The notes under the pieces: model-generated
Databases searched by the model: none
The model's input: the letters and a program-made list of their open reading frames with translations, nothing else
Told to the model about the DNA's origin: nothing
Translations under genes and position numbers: made by a program
Part shown: positions 1-13,046 of the stretch, one piece after another
Position numbering within the stretch: the first letter of the stretch is position 1
Layout: each line of letters starts with the position of its first letter
NCBI GenBank assembly: GCA_027943335.1
Contig: BSBK01007864.1
Span: 602,501 to 666,500, forward strand
Direction: 5' to 3'
Length of the DNA stretch: 64,000 nt
From: Chamaecyparis obtusa
Lineage: Eukaryota > Streptophyta > Pinopsida > Cupressales > Cupressaceae

Positions 1-367
1 CAAGGTCACACCTTATAGTGTGTTTTGTAACCTTTAACAAGGTTAGGTCTTCACCAACCTCACTTCAGAAGAGTGAACAATTTTTGGGTTGTCGGTCCTA
101 GGTGGTTTTTCCCTTTACAGGGTTTCCATGTTAAATCTCTTGTGTTATGTGTTGATTGTGATGATTGTTGGATGTCATACTTTACATGTTGCATATTTGA
201 TTTGATCTGTAGTTACTACAAGTTATTAACTGGTAATCGATAAAAGTATAGACAGTTTACTATTCTATGTTACCGAGCTGCATAAATTTGTTTAAATTGT
301 TTTTGGATATACATTTTGTATTTGGGATTGTGGATAACCGATTCAGCCCCCTCTCAGTTATTCTAAC
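1..367 (+). mobile_element. Copia-type LTR, 3' part
   Basis: The stretch has a run of GTGGTTTTTCCCTTTACAGGG followed by a T-rich tract, and ends in a pyrimidine-rich CAGCCCCCTCTCAGTTATTC then TAACA. That layout resembles the R-U5 end of plant Ty1/copia LTRs. The 5' part lies outside the window, and the element body is not visible to the right, where a different LTR begins. It is probably a solo or truncated LTR. The call rests on recalled family resemblance, without a paired LTR. Confidence 0.4.
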
Positions 368-932
368 ATATCCATCAACCAATAAGAATTAAGAACCAAG
401 CTCACATGGATCAAGCCTAAATTGAATCTCAATCACTCATTTGGAAAGAGCATCTTGTCCACTCATTTTGTCCTCTTGTCCCAAGCTTTGAGGATAAAAT
501 ATTTAAATTGTCTCCAAAGGGTGGAACCAAGGATTTAACCCCAACTCAATCATGATCAACTCAACTACACCCCCTACCCTTGCCAAAATCTATAAAAGCA
601 AGGCATAATTGAAGAACAAATCATCCACAAATTTGAGAATAGCATCAAACCTCTTGCAAATTAGAGCTAGAAAGGCAAATATAGGAGCTAATTAGATAAT
701 TTCAATTTGGAATTAACATTGTTATTAGCTTTTCTTATCATTCTCATTTTAGGACTGTCACTAATGGAGGCTTGCTTAGAGCTTTATCATTAGCATCCCT
801 AAATAGAGATCCATAGAGTGCTTAATTGTCAATTATTAGCTTAAATAGATTGCTATTTGTGGTAATTTAGTGTTTATTTTGAATTATTGATGATACTAAC
901 CCTATGAAGGTACTTTTTCTAGTACACACCTA
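368..932 (+). mobile_element. Tat-type gypsy LTR fragment
   Basis: This segment aligns by eye with the reverse complement of the LTR at 60745-61689. Shared blocks include GAATCTCAATCACTCATT, CAAGCTTTGAG, ACCCCCTACCCTTG just before a TATA box, and CATTCTCATTTTAG after it. The 5' end of U3 is missing, where the Copia LTR fragment abuts. The 3' end is near AGTACACA. No primer binding site follows, so it is a solo or truncated copy in plus orientation. Confidence 0.55.
591..597 (+). promoter_or_regulatory. LTR TATA box
   Basis: TATAAAA lies just after ACCCCCTACCCTTG, at the same place as the TATA box in the homologous right-hand LTR. It would be the core promoter of this LTR. Confidence 0.5.
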
Positions 933-1686
933 CATCAACTTTTTGATGAAATAAGACTGTACAAAACCACTAGTTTTCTAATGCAGATTCATAATAGGAG
1001 GGTTGATATTGAAAAGAACATGAAAATGATATAGATCTTTGTTTCGTGATCCCATAGACTGTCCGGTCTCGTGGACATCATTAAAATACCTTCATTCATT
1101 CATTTGATAGTGATGTGAGTTGACTAATGTAGTGTTTTTCTCCATCCTTGTACTAATATTCGCATACGTTCAGTCCTCTCATATTACTGCCACTAAGAAA
1201 ACTCTCGGACTATGGCATATGGGCTAGTTGTGTTTGCTCATGTCAAGACTGAGATAGTGTGTAAATAATGTCTCTTAGTTTGAGATAAAAAAAAATCATG
1301 TGAATTTTTGTTTGCACCAAATAGTAAGAATAAGATTATTATTATTTAGTTCACATTTGTAGAAAGCTTAAGAGAGGTGGTTTGGAAATATGTCGATTTG
1401 GAGCTAATTACCGTGGCATTTTCCATTCAAACCAATAAAAAAATCAATTTTAAATATCTGTTTAGCTTTTATTATGTACCAATCCAATATATATATATTG
1501 ATAAGTCAAAATGTCATTTATATGGACTTCTAGCAGCCTTTTACAAAACAAAACTATATAAGACCTATCATCGATTCAATCCCAAGTTTGGTTGACTGTA
1601 CTTAACTAGCAATTGCACCTTAGTGTGCAATGGGTATGCCAAAGATAATTATGGTCCATTAGGTCAACATGAGATTGTTTGTAATA

Positions 1687-1688
<2 letters not shown>

Positions 1689-1738
<50 letters not shown>
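1689..1738. repeat. (GA)25 microsatellite
   Basis: An uninterrupted GA dinucleotide run of 50 bp. Confidence 0.97.
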
Positions 1739-1741
<3 letters not shown>

Positions 1742-3402
1742 TTCACCTTTTCTGGTTATTTTGTTTAATTGTTATATTATGTAAATCAATGATTTCGTAG
1801 AAAGAGACCACTCTTCATTAAGATTGTCCAAAAAAATTGTTAAAATAATATGTATGAGATCATCACAATTCAAACATGAAAATAAAACAAATTACATCAT
1901 TCATTTACACAAAAATTATTTTGACATAAAAAATAACTATTTTTTAGTGATTTAAATATTGCTTAAGTTTGAGACTATTCTTACATCAAAGCACCTCCCA
2001 CATCTAACTTCATAAGCTCTCCAATTAGTTAACCACACAACAACTCAAACTTTGTTTAGATTAAGTTGAATCAAAATTATTTTATATAATTAAAAATTTG
2101 TCTCTCAAATTGATTTTAATGTATTATTATGTGTGAGGAATATAACTTTATATATAAAAATATTAAAAAAACAAAATATAAATGAAAATAAATGTATTTA
2201 AACATATTTAATATAAAATAAATAAAAAATTTAAATATTTTTTATTTTAATTATTTATAATATTTTATACAAATTTATTTAATATAATAATAAAAATTTT
2301 AATTTTAAAAATTATTTAATTTGTAACAAAATAAAATTGAGAAAGAATTAATAAACGATAAATTATTTATATTTTTAACTATTAATATTATTTTATAAAA
2401 ATTAGAAATTACTTTAAAAGTAATTTTATAATATTATCTTATTATGTGAAAGATTCTCAATAATCAAATTGTAATATAATTCGACAAACAAAATACAACC
2501 AAAGGACAAATGCATAATATAAGGTAATAAAAAGAAGGATTTTTTTTTAAAGTCGGTATTCGTACTTGAACAGCGGTGCTCAAATCCATTTATGAGGGAA
2601 AATAAGAGCTTTTTAATCCCTCACCACTTCATCTGTCCCAAAATTTGCCTTGACCTGAAATAGATACTTCCCTTTGGCAAAGGAATCATACAGAGCGTTG
2701 GAAGAAAATGCCCATTAAAATTGGCAAGGGTAAAAAAAATGTTGCCAACCAAAATGAGTCGTCAAAAATGTTTTAATCATCAAAGGAAATAAGGGTCAGT
2801 CGTCACACATGTCCAAAGTTAGAAAAAGCAAAAAATGGTGTCAGCTAAAATCGGTATGAAGGGGAAATCCGGGGGGAAAGGCAGTCTGAAAAGGGTGAAA
2901 AAGTGTTAAGAACTTTTCGAGGACAAGATCTTTTCGATCGTCTTGCATCAGTCTTAGCAAATTTCAACTATTGATCTTTCAATTCAGCTCATCCATTTCA
3001 TATATGAAACACCTTCGACGTAAAAATAAACCAAAACTAACATTTTTCGTATTGTCTATTAATAATGGGAATTCAATTATATGCATACATGGATCACGTG
3101 ATTGATATTAATTATTTTCATAAAGAGAAGAGACAACTTATCTATTATTTTTATCCTACATGTGTATAAGACAAAATAGAATATGTATGATGCCATTCTA
3201 TTGGGATTTGAAGATAATAAATTGGCTCATTAAGTTTTAAGAAAGTACTTATGTAAAATTTGTTGAAGTGGATATTGACTCTTAATAAAATAAAAGGAGT
3301 TTCATTTTTTTAAATGTGGATTAAGAATTGGGAATCTCAGCGAGTCCTTTCAATCAAATTTTTTTATATATTTGGGTACATTAAATTATTTTGTATTTAT
3401 AG

Positions 3403-3432
<30 letters not shown>
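3403..3432. repeat. (TAGA)n microsatellite
   Basis: A tetranucleotide TAGA run of about 30 bp inside AT-rich DNA. Confidence 0.95.
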
Positions 3433-3433
<1 letters not shown>

Positions 3434-3733
3434 GAGTTTTGGTTTATTTATAAATATAAGGAATTATGGTATTAATAATAAAGAGGTTTGAGTATGCATA
3501 TTTTACATTGCATATATTATTTATTTACTAAAAATAATAAGACAAGTATATTTGTGTGTGTTGGTGTAACTAAAGTAAAACTAAGTATAACAATTAGTGT
3601 TACATTACTAGCATTAATTGTAAGTAATAAATTAAATACCTAAACTAGTATTAATATAAACCCCTTTAAAACTGACCAATAAAGGCTAATACCATGAATA
3701 GTCAGAGGAGATCCACATGCACGGATAGTGATA

Positions 3734-3755
3734 ATAAAGGTAGCACTACCTTTAT
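3734..3755. repeat. 10-bp inverted repeat
   Basis: ATAAAGGTAG and CTACCTTTAT form a perfect inverted repeat with a 2-bp spacer. No neighbouring gene gives it a function. Confidence 0.6.
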
Positions 3756-4635
3756 ATAAGAATTTAACTTAGTCAGCAATTCCATGCAGAGAAGAATAAC
3801 AATAATAACAAGAAAAAAAATTGAATCATGGTATGATTATTTTCATTAATCTTTAGGCAAACATGAATGTTGTACTGTGAATAGAGAACTGCTACCCTTA
3901 AGTTACCAATGCATATTTTAGAGATCAATTGAATCTTATTAGGTTGTTAATCATAAGAACTCTCTATTGTGATGTAATCATATGACTTTTTTCAAAGGAT
4001 AAGTCTTGTTTTAGTAGCTTTAGATATCAATGTTGTTACCATAGGCAAAGTAACAATATTTATTCATTGCATTAATAAGAGACCATTATGAGAACTCTCT
4101 TAGTAATGTTAGTCTTCATATCCTTATCCTCTTAATTAAGAGGGGATGTTATTTTTCATTAACCCTTAATTAGAATCCCTATTAAAAGTGATTTTTGTTT
4201 TAGAATTAACTGATAATGAGATCTTTAGTATGAGGGCTAAACTGATTTCACGCTAATAGTATAGAGGTTAAAATAGTTTAATTGAGTAAATTCATTGCAT
4301 AAGAACCTATATTGATTTTTTCTTAGTTTAAACAAGGCTAGCTCATGTATCTTGAAATCTCTTAGACCTTTTACATTGATTTATGGGGTGTCCATTGGAT
4401 ACATGAATGTTGTGGTAACGAGCTCAAAAATAAGTGCCTTTTCCACTTGACCTAAATTTGGTCATGAAAGATCTTATCAGTAACACATGACATCAATAAA
4501 TAGTAGGTTTGGAAAATCACAATATTCTTGGTAGTTAATCCTAGGTTCGCCATATTAGTGTATATATCAACACACAAAAGAAAATTGGTTGGGTTTTCTT
4601 GGTAAAAATTTTGGGCATTACACAATACCAACACC

Positions 4636-6060
4636 ATGTCAACTAATCAAAATAAAAGTGTCAATGTGTCATCAACCATGTCACAAAAATACATCAATGT
4701 CAATTCTCAATTTACCACAAAGACCATGACAAGTCAGGAAAGAACATCGATTCCCTTGGGGTCAACCAACATAAATGTTCAAACTAATAGTGTTTTCCAA
4801 AGTGTGCCCTCAAATTAGAACACTAGTAGTCACAACATTGTCTCTCAAGGAATAGCCTCAAATCAAAATCTAGTGGTCAACACAATATCTCTCAATGTGT
4901 GCCTCCCAACTAGTACCCTTGTAGTCAAAATCTTGTTCCTTAAGGAGTATCTTAAAACATAAATCCTAGAGAAAAAAAATGTTAGATTTATATCACAATT
5001 TAGTCATACAAATCATTTTTCTCAATCAAATCTAACATTTACATATTTCACTTTTTAGAGTGTCTCAACACGCACTATGTGACCTTGGGCTATCGACAAA
5101 CATACTCGTACAATCATACGTTAACATATAAAAATGTGAATCCTTTTATTGATCCTAACCTCATATGCAATACACATCTCTCATTAATTCCAATGGAGAT
5201 ACTAGCACAACAAGTACAAAACGTCTAACAAAAAATGGTGACTCTTCAAACTGGTGGCCCAAAGAAGTCATACTCACTAGAGGATCTATGTCCATATCCA
5301 TTTGATAATCCATCACACATGTCACCCTTCCCTCTGAATTTCTAGACACCCATTTTTGACAAATATAACAAGATAGGGGACCCACACGATCATATCAAAG
5401 AACTCTTTGTCGCATGCATAGAGATTGCCCATAATGACACATACCTAATGTGCTTTTTCCCAAGGATCTTGAGTGGGATAACAATGGAATGGCTCTCACA
5501 ATTACCCTTGGGCGTAGAATCATGGAACAAGCTAGTTGAAAAATTCATCTCACATTATTCCTACAACATAGTCAACATGGTGAAAATCATGGATCTGTGC
5601 AATACCAAATAGAAAAATGAGGAAATTTGTGTCTCCTTACAATGATGGAGAAATTTAGTTTCCAAGGCTTGATGCCATATCCAAAAGAAGGAAAAGATCT
5701 AAATATGTATGAAAATTTGTACTCTTGAGATGATAGGGAATTTACAAATGCAATGATTGGACACCTTTGCAAAGGTCACTAAGAAAGGGATCAAAGAAGA
5801 GAGGGAGATCTTATCCAAAGGCCAAATTAAACTCAATAAAGAGACCAGTAGAAATAACTCGTATAACTATTTTTATGATAAATCTAAATATTGGTCCAAG
5901 AATAAGAACATCACCAATTATAGCATAGTTTATGCTAAGGTAATTAACACAGCTCAAATCATCATGCATCTTCAAGGGGGTTCAGTCCCTAAAACTTATA
6001 ATTCAAATACCAATCTACCTCATAATAAAAAAACATTTAGCTGATGCGATAAGCGAGCAA
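4636..6060 (+). pseudogene. gag: gag of old Tat element (decayed)
   Basis: Gag forms the virus-like particle of the retrotransposon. Conceptual translation around 5330-5770 shows the retrotransposon gag core: a DPHDHIKELF-like block, then CFFPRILSGITMEWLSQLP and SWNKLVEKFISHYS, which match the usual gag pattern of a large hydrophobic residue-rich helix before the SW..L...F motif. The 4636-4818 part is a serine, threonine and glutamine-rich lead-in. Several frameshifts and stops break the frame, so it is a pseudogene. A zinc knuckle was not found. It lies upstream of the protease of the same element. Confidence 0.75.
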
Positions 6061-6540
6061 CCATGTTCCCCGAGAAGACAAACCCTATGGTGTACCTATA
6101 CACCTCTTGTGAAACCTCTCAAGGTAGTTCTTAAGAAATTAATTCAATTCATTGCCATAACATTGACCAAAGTGTGTCACTACGAATCTAATCTGTTCAA
6201 ACCTACATAGTGTAATGACACTAATTTATGAAAATAGAGCTGCACCAAAGGAAACAAAACCTACAACTATTACCAACTTAAAATCATTTTCCAATACCTT
6301 ATCGAATGAGGAGAAACAAAGGTTAAAAATAATACTAGATCTTCTAAAGATCACATAATCTTTATTTAGATCCCCTAAATTATCATGAAAAAGGTAAGGC
6401 TTCTAGTTTTGGACATTAAAAAAGGGATAATTTTATAGATGCTACCCATGAGCATGTCATCAATCACATCCATCATGATCTTGATTAGACCACCTCCACT
6501 ATCAATGTTAGGGGAAAGGGTCTTGAATGTGTCATCACTA

Positions 6541-7127
6541 CTAGAAGGTGAAAAATAACAGTTCAAGAAGCCCCATCCAATTTATCACTCCTATCAAAGT
6601 CATCAAATCTATCAATAAGTCAATATAGTATCTTATAATTTTAAGAAAACCTCCACTCAAATATTCATATTCAAATTTCCACGCATATGACCCAGCCATA
6701 AAGAAGTCCTTGAAAAATCCCTTCAAGAGTTGTCTGTTATAAATTTCATTAACATTGATGAGTTTCAAGCCATGGTCGAACATCTCTTGACCACCCATCA
6801 CATCAAATTTACTAAACATTATTTTCCTACCCATAATCCTTTTTATAACTATCCACTCCATCTTGAGGTGAATGTTCGTAAACATAAAATTAGAAGAGTC
6901 TTGGTAGATGGTGGAGCAAGTCTCAATATTTGTACCTTAAAATTAGTTGATTTATTGATATTCTCTAAGATTTGTGTGTATTACACAAAAAGAATTATCA
7001 TTTAGGGATATAAAAATGTAGAGCATCCTTCAAAGGGTATCATCATCCAATTTTTTAGAGTTGGACCCACCATACATGAGACAACCTTCCATGTACTAGA
7101 TCTTGAGCTTGACTACAATATGCTTCT
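6541..7127 (+). pseudogene. Protease, 5' part, of old Tat element
   Basis: Retropepsins cut the Gag-Pol polyprotein. The frame at 6730-7005 contains RRVLVDGGASLNICTLKL. The catalytic region reads D-G-G-A-S, a form common in Tat-type elements in place of D-S/T-G-A. The downstream segment to 7122 encodes a FHVLDLELDYNMLL-like end, the usual C-terminal side of this protease. The frame is cut at 7127 by insertion of the next element; the protein pattern resumes at 29770 with a RRPWIHTM-like stretch. Stops and frameshifts make it non-functional. Confidence 0.8.
7123..7127 (+). repeat. Target site duplication CTTCT, left copy
   Basis: CTTCT directly precedes the LTR starting at 7128. The matching copy is at 29770-29774, directly after the other LTR. 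A 5-bp duplication is the norm for plant gypsy integration. Confidence 0.9.
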
Positions 7128-8344
7128 TGAACATCCCCATAATAGGTAATAATAATAATGCCATGGATTCTCCTAGGAATAGTATATTTTAACTAAGTAT
7201 CATTTTCCCTATCATGAAGTGCATTTAAATTGTCAACCCAGGGACGTATACTTGAAATGGGACAGCACGGTTTGTGCACTAAGTTTCTCATGGAGTCATT
7301 TTTCTTACACTCCAGGAAGGAAAATACATGAAAGAAACTTACACTATTGTTGTAGGAAAGTAAACACACACATCTACTAATGAAAATGGTGCTAACAACT
7401 ATAACTTCAATCCTAACCTATTATTTCAACCCAAAGCATGCACAATAATCATTTCTACAAGTGTTGCAGGAACATACATGGTGTATAGTGCTATAGGAAA
7501 GAACAGTGAACTCTACTTGAATTGTTGTAAATGCTCAAACAACTTAATCTAATCTACTCTAATCCACCTTCCAAGTGGGCCCCCTTGGTCAACTTCTGCT
7601 AGCTACCAACACACATTGAACTCAAAATCACTTCTTCATTATATCTCCATAAAACTTATTACATTGTCATGAGACAACACATAGAACTGTAAAAGTAATT
7701 TTGCTTCATCTTATATCAATAATACAACCATCTAACTAGTTTTCTATCTAACCATCATCTCCCTTTATATAGAGTATCGATGCTTATTTGATCACAAAAG
7801 ATAACTTCTAACTAATTTGTGCCATAAAGAAAGGAAAGTTCAACAGTCCATGACAAAATATCATAAAGGTTTCATAACTGCTTAATAGAATATTTATCAC
7901 AGAGAAGATATAGTGTAAGCATGTTCCTATATTTCCTGGAACGGTTCTTCCTTCAAATTATCAGGCATGTCTCGTGGTACCATAGTGACTCTCCACCATC
8001 ATGATTGAGTCTTCATCACTTTTCATCAATGCTTGTTGATCCATTCTTTAGTCGTTCCTCTTTCCCTAGCAAGTTAGTAGCACATACATATCTTCAAGCA
8101 TTTAACCATTCAACTAATCCAAATATTAGAACACACATTCAAACGATTATATGAAATACTACAATATATGTATAATATGTGGCAAAGTATATCAACTATT
8201 ATCTACCAATGGGTTTTGATGGTTTGACTATACTTATAACATATTTACAAGTTCCAATACTGAAAAGGTATAACAAGTGTCTTAGAAATGTTTGAAATAG
8301 AGCATAAAAATATCATAAAACAATCACAAATTATAGACCCATCA
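7128..8344 (-). repeat. 3' LTR of the Athila-like element
   Basis: 1217 bp, beginning TGAACATCCCC and ending ACCCATCA on the plus strand, so TG...CA ends are kept. It is homologous along its whole length to 28552-29769, at roughly 89% identity in the part I counted. In element sense it lies downstream of the polypurine tract. Confidence 0.92.
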
Positions 8345-8356
8345 TTTTCCCCCTAC
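8345..8356 (-). promoter_or_regulatory. Polypurine tract
   Basis: On the minus strand GTAGGGGGAAAA directly abuts the 3' LTR. This is the expected primer site for plus-strand DNA synthesis. Confidence 0.85.
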
Positions 8357-8373
8357 GATCATAATTCTTGTCC

Positions 8374-10708
8374 TCAAGCATTGCAATTCTTAGCTATTTC
8401 TCTAAATTCCCCAACTTTAGTCTTTCCTCTTCTCTTTCTCTTGAAGGTATAATAAAATCCTCTGGTCTTCTCCCAATAATCCAGCCTATAATCCTCTTGA
8501 AGCTGATCTATCTTTATAGCATTAACATCATACAAGGGCCACATGAGCATTGGTGGCTGAAATGTTAGAGGACACCAGAGTTCACGTTGAATATACCTCC
8601 CCAATTGAATATACTTGGGTGCCCTATTTATGGTTGCTTCAAGGTTAAGGGGGCTATGTGACTCTAATTTCTTGAAAGCCTCTGGAAATCTGCTCAACCT
8701 ATTTCTTGCACCTGCTAGAGCTCGCTGGAAATAAAAATAGGGAATTCCCTAATATTCTTTGTAATCATTCTATCTAACAACAAAAAATCTCTCACTGGTT
8801 TCTCCTTTTATTTTTCCATAAGTAAGATTTAACCAATCCCTTAATAAAAAATTAGGTTTCCTGCTTTCAGCCCTTAAGGGTAACTTTTCTGACCTCTCCT
8901 AATCTTTGTAAGCATCTAACTACCTATCATACTTAGTCTCATTGTGCATCCATGAAATTAGAGCTTTCAAGTGTATATCTCCAATATAAAGTAGAGGATT
9001 TCAATCAGTTTCATCACGGATAATAAAATTATGGAGGTAAAGTTCACACCATAAAATTCTTTAGTTGTTTTAAATTCTGACTCTTTATCTTTAATGGTCA
9101 TCATTAACTGAAATAGAAGAAATTTTTTTTTTAAACATATAGCATAAACTCTAGGAGGAGGCCTACAGGCAATAATCTGATCAACCAGCTTTAAAGAATG
9201 GTCCATTTTCTGCCTTTTCCTTTGCAATTTCTCTTTTAAATCCTCTATTTCCTCCCTTTGTTCATTAATTTCTTGCTGCATTTTCTTTCTTTCTTCTTTC
9301 CAAAGAGTTCTTTTAAACACAAACTGATTATACAAACTGAAAAGAATAGACTAAAGAGTAGGTGGGCCAAATTCTATAAGTTGAGGCTTCTTCTTCTCAT
9401 TGTAGGCCTACTCTAGATAATCAGTTAACCAGGTTCTTTTAAAGGGCACAACAACATTCCTTGAAAAAGAGTGAGTTGAAGCTTGAGCCATTCGAGGTTC
9501 TTCTTGCTTGTCTTCCTGGAGTTTTTGATGCATTTCCTTAGGGTCACTCTATTGCTGAAGTGGCTCCTAGTAAGAACTGTTAGGTTGATTATTGATTCAT
9601 TCATTCATTTTTTGGGAATTATCTGGAACATTTGTTTATTATGATCCATATGAGGTTCAGTGGCAAGTTGATCTGAGGAGACAGATAGGCCATCTAGAGG
9701 AATATTTGGCACTTGTCCTCTCATTCAAGAGCTTCTCCGTAATGGAGTCTTTGTAACCTCTACTATTTTTGTCCCAACAGTTTTCTTTGGTCTCTCTGCT
9801 ACAGGAGTGGTTGCTGCAGGAACTGGCTTCTTTTTCTTATTTCTAGAAACTGTAGGGTTTTGGGTTTTATCTTCAACCTCAAGAATAGAATTTCCTTCAT
9901 CAATTTTTCTTTTCCCTTTTATTTGGGTACAGGTAGATACATTTTCCACTAGAATAGGGTGAGGTTCATCTTCCCTGATATTTTTAGGGTCTTCTCCTTG
10001 ACTGGTTGTTTCAGTAGTTGGTTCAAAGGGAATATCACTCTCATGGACAGGTTGTTTGACAGGGTCATTCTGGGGTTGCAAACTCTTGATTTGAACAAAT
10101 TCCTACTAGGTTAAGGGAGATACATCCCTAAGTGACCTCTCAACAAGAAATTTAATCAAAACATGGTGAGTGACAAATTTTGTTTTTCCTTTTTGGGTTT
10201 CTTCGGCACTAATACTCAGCATATTATAGAGAAAATTTGGAACAATGACTAGAGAATTATGCCTAACATAACTAAGAAACTTGAAATGATGTGCATGTAA
10301 ATCAGAAAACCTTCCTTCACAAGTGAGGTACCTTATAATATGCATTTATAACTCATCAAATGGGGAAGGAAGGGACACATGCTTGCAGCCTTGCTTGTTC
10401 ACCTCCAATGGAGGGTCTGTAGGTAGGGTAAAGTGGGCCCGAGATGACCTAGCATCATGCTCATTAGGATAATGCTCACCAATCATAGACAACCCAGTTA
10501 CTTCTTCTATTCATTCCTCTATTGCCAAAACTGTCAAGCCCCACACATTTTCTTCTCCTTTTTCAAAGGTATTCATGAATTGGGTAGCTACCTCCTCATC
10601 AAATTCTATCAATTTTAGAAAATATCTGAGCCACCCACAACTGTGAAATCTGTTGACTACTTCTACATCTGTGAGAAAAATGGTGTGAACCATTGGTTCA
10701 TGGCGCAT
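8374..10708 (-). pseudogene. Extra sense ORF between integrase and 3' LTR
   Basis: A long minus-strand coding relic made of open stretches 10708-10511, 10345-10106, 10081-9725, 9335-8967 and 8697-8374. The first two read through in one frame apart from single stops near 10511 and 10346. The N-terminal part has FHSCGWLRYFLKLIEF, GLTVLAIEE and VTGL motifs, which resemble the putative plant transposon protein domain found in extra ORFs of some gypsy elements. A lysine and proline-rich section follows (10081-9725). Next comes a strongly charged segment at 9335-8967 that could form a coiled coil. The role of such ORFs is unknown. Stops show decay. Confidence 0.6.
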
Positions 10709-11665
10709 TAATTGCCCACCAATTCTTTTAATTCTTCCTCAATTCACTCTACAATTTATCAATTATAATTTTCTCTGTCCTTTCTAGAATTCTCAAATTC
10801 CCCTAATCACTTATGTAATACCCTGAAATTCAGATCATAAAACTCCTAACTACACTTTTAACTATGAATTCCCTTATAATCTCTATGTTACATTTTGAAA
10901 ATGATAATAATGGTGCTTAAGGAAAGGGAATTGTAGTTTTAAATGTAATTAATTTTCACATAACTTTATTATGTCATTTTAGGGTTACATCAAGTCAGAG
11001 ATCAGATATAATTTAGAAATTGGGGTACAACACTTGTGTGAAACATAAAGGACTTAATAAAATAGAATATAAGTACAGATTTGAAAAGACAGGTAATTAA
11101 TTAAGGAATTATGAGTACGAAAATAGTGACCTAGAAAATTAGTACACTTCCCTGCCCCCTACGTAATTAAGAAAAGTGTCCACGCTTGTCATACTAAGCA
11201 TGAGGTAGCAAAATGGCGTAATGCCACATTATAAATAAATGCAGTATTAAATATAATAGTTGAAATGTACAAACTAAAAGTGGAAGAAATCAAATTGGTA
11301 TACCTGCAATTATGGTTCGGCATGCATGAGGGGCTGACGAAATTTGAAAACTTCATCAAAAGAACTGGTGCTAAAGATGACCACATCGGCTAACATGGAG
11401 ATTATTAAATGCAAGTAAAATAGAAATTTTATGACATGGATAATGGGTGAATGGAAGGTAGAGAAATGGAGTGGAATTGAAAGAAGAATGTAGAAAATAA
11501 ATGGAGAAAGAAAATTCATAAAAAATGAAGTGTTTGTTATGATCATACCCAACGGAATTTAAGGTGAAGCTGCAGGAAGAAGGTTGGCACATTTTGCTAC
11601 AGGAAGTACTACCTTTTATGAGTATAAATTATTATCATGGAATTTCTGCAGGAAATTATCTTTGG
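10709..11665. other. Non-coding spacer in the Athila-like element
   Basis: About 950 bp between the end of integrase and the start of the extra ORF, AT-rich. The open frames at 11189-11592 show no recognisable protein pattern. Confidence 0.5.
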
Positions 11666-11805
11666 TCTATGGCTGATGGTATAGATGAAGTATATGACCA
11701 TTTACCAACAACTTGAAATGAACAAGATCAATGGTGGATAATTGGACTGCTCCATTGTCAAAGACATGATCAATTTCATAGGGTCCTAGCCACTGTGTTT
11801 GTAAC
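11666..11805 (-). pseudogene. Integrase C-terminal tail of the Athila-like element
   Basis: Read on the minus strand this segment encodes TQWLGPYEI, VFDNGAVQLSTID and FKLLVNGH. This is the C-terminal chromobarrel-like end of a gypsy integrase. It continues, across the young insertion, the coding sequence that stops at 23018. The stop comes near 11668. Confidence 0.8.
11801..11805 (+). repeat. Target site duplication GTAAC, left copy
   Basis: GTAAC directly precedes the LTR at 11806. The right copy is at 23013-23017. Confidence 0.97.
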
Positions 11806-13032
11806 TGTGTGTGTGAAAATTATACCTGATCTGTAGACACAACACTCAGTAAAACATTAGAGGTTAGCTATAATCAAAATCATGCAAAATTGAAAGCTAT
11901 CTAACCAAGCGATTTACTGCCTTCTAATAGGTGCGAGATTAATGTTCTCAGATTGTAATCAAGATCAGTGACCTAGACGACACCTAAATGAAGGATTTGA
12001 ATACAAAAGATGGATATGGAATAAATGCAATTAAGCTATTTTTTTGATATTTTATGATGCAATAAGAATGATAAATTGATATGATATGAATGCTAATATG
12101 AAATTGATATGCTATGAATGCTAAATGATCTAACAATGAAGATTCTAACAATGATATGAAAACTACGAAATTCTATGCTAAGATATAAAAACTATGCAAT
12201 TGAAATTGATCTCACAAAGCTTTGAATTCGCAAGTTGATTCCTCAGCCTCCAATTCTCCAGCGTGATTGTGCAAAATATGAGATGATTTGTGAAGAGCTA
12301 AAGCCTTAATTTATAGAAATCCAGGGCTTTGGAGGTGCATGGGAAAAAGCTATAAATCACTCAAATAACTCAACTTGATTTTTGAGTTATTTTTAAATAA
12401 AAGATAATTAACTCACAAAAACATGAAAAAGCTAAGTTTTAACTCAAAATAGAGTTTAGCTTTAATTGATAATTGATAGTTGTTTGCTTTTATGATTGTG
12501 CATGTTTTATTTATGAATTAATTTAATAATAAAATGATTTATTTCCAACTTAACTGCTTTTAAAAATAAAACAATTGATTTATGGGTTAATCAATTATTT
12601 AATCAAAATTTTATTAAAACTATATTATTAAATAATGACAACATGCTTTAATTAATTAAATAAGAATTTAATCAATTAAAGATAGGAATTTTGATTTATT
12701 GTCAAAATTAAATAATACAATTAATAATAGATATAATTAAATTTAATTACACAATTAAGTGGCAAATATTAAATCTAATTAATTAAATATGAAAATATTC
12801 AATTAATCAAACTTTAGGATAAATGTGATTTATTGCCAAATAATTATAAAATTAAAGATAATTAAGATAATTAGGAATATTACTAGGAATATTCTCCGAT
12901 GCAAAATTTAAGATAATCAATTAGATTTGATGATGTTTAGATGTGCCTTAGATTAGGACTTTGATGTCGATTTCATATGATTTGATGATATAGGAGGTTA
13001 ATGAACTTATAGCCCATTTTTGGGGTATTACA
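11806..13032 (-). repeat. 3' LTR of the young element
   Basis: 1227 bp, from TGTGTGTGTGAAAAT to TTTGGGGTATTACA on the plus strand. It is identical to 21786-23012 except at 12426. The middle is very AT-rich with AATTAATT-type runs. Confidence 0.98.
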
Positions 13033-13046
13033 TTTTGCCCCTCTTT
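13033..13046 (-). promoter_or_regulatory. Polypurine tract of the young element
   Basis: On the minus strand AAAGAGGGGCAAAA abuts the 3' LTR. A near-identical tract abuts the LTR at 61689, linking the two families. Confidence 0.9.

Larger units (their letters stand above)
933..4600. other. Gene-free AT-rich stretch
   Basis: No supportable coding region was seen. From 1900 to 2500 the DNA is extremely AT-rich with long A and T runs. From 2540 to 3000 there is a locally less AT-rich block with no recognised similarity. It may contain old LTR or DNA-transposon remains, including the missing 5' end of the Tat element that starts near 4600, but I could not define boundaries. Confidence 0.5.

Noticed and set aside
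5161..5772. Minus-strand frames over the gag region
   Set aside because: The plus-strand translation shows a clear gag pattern; these are shadows.
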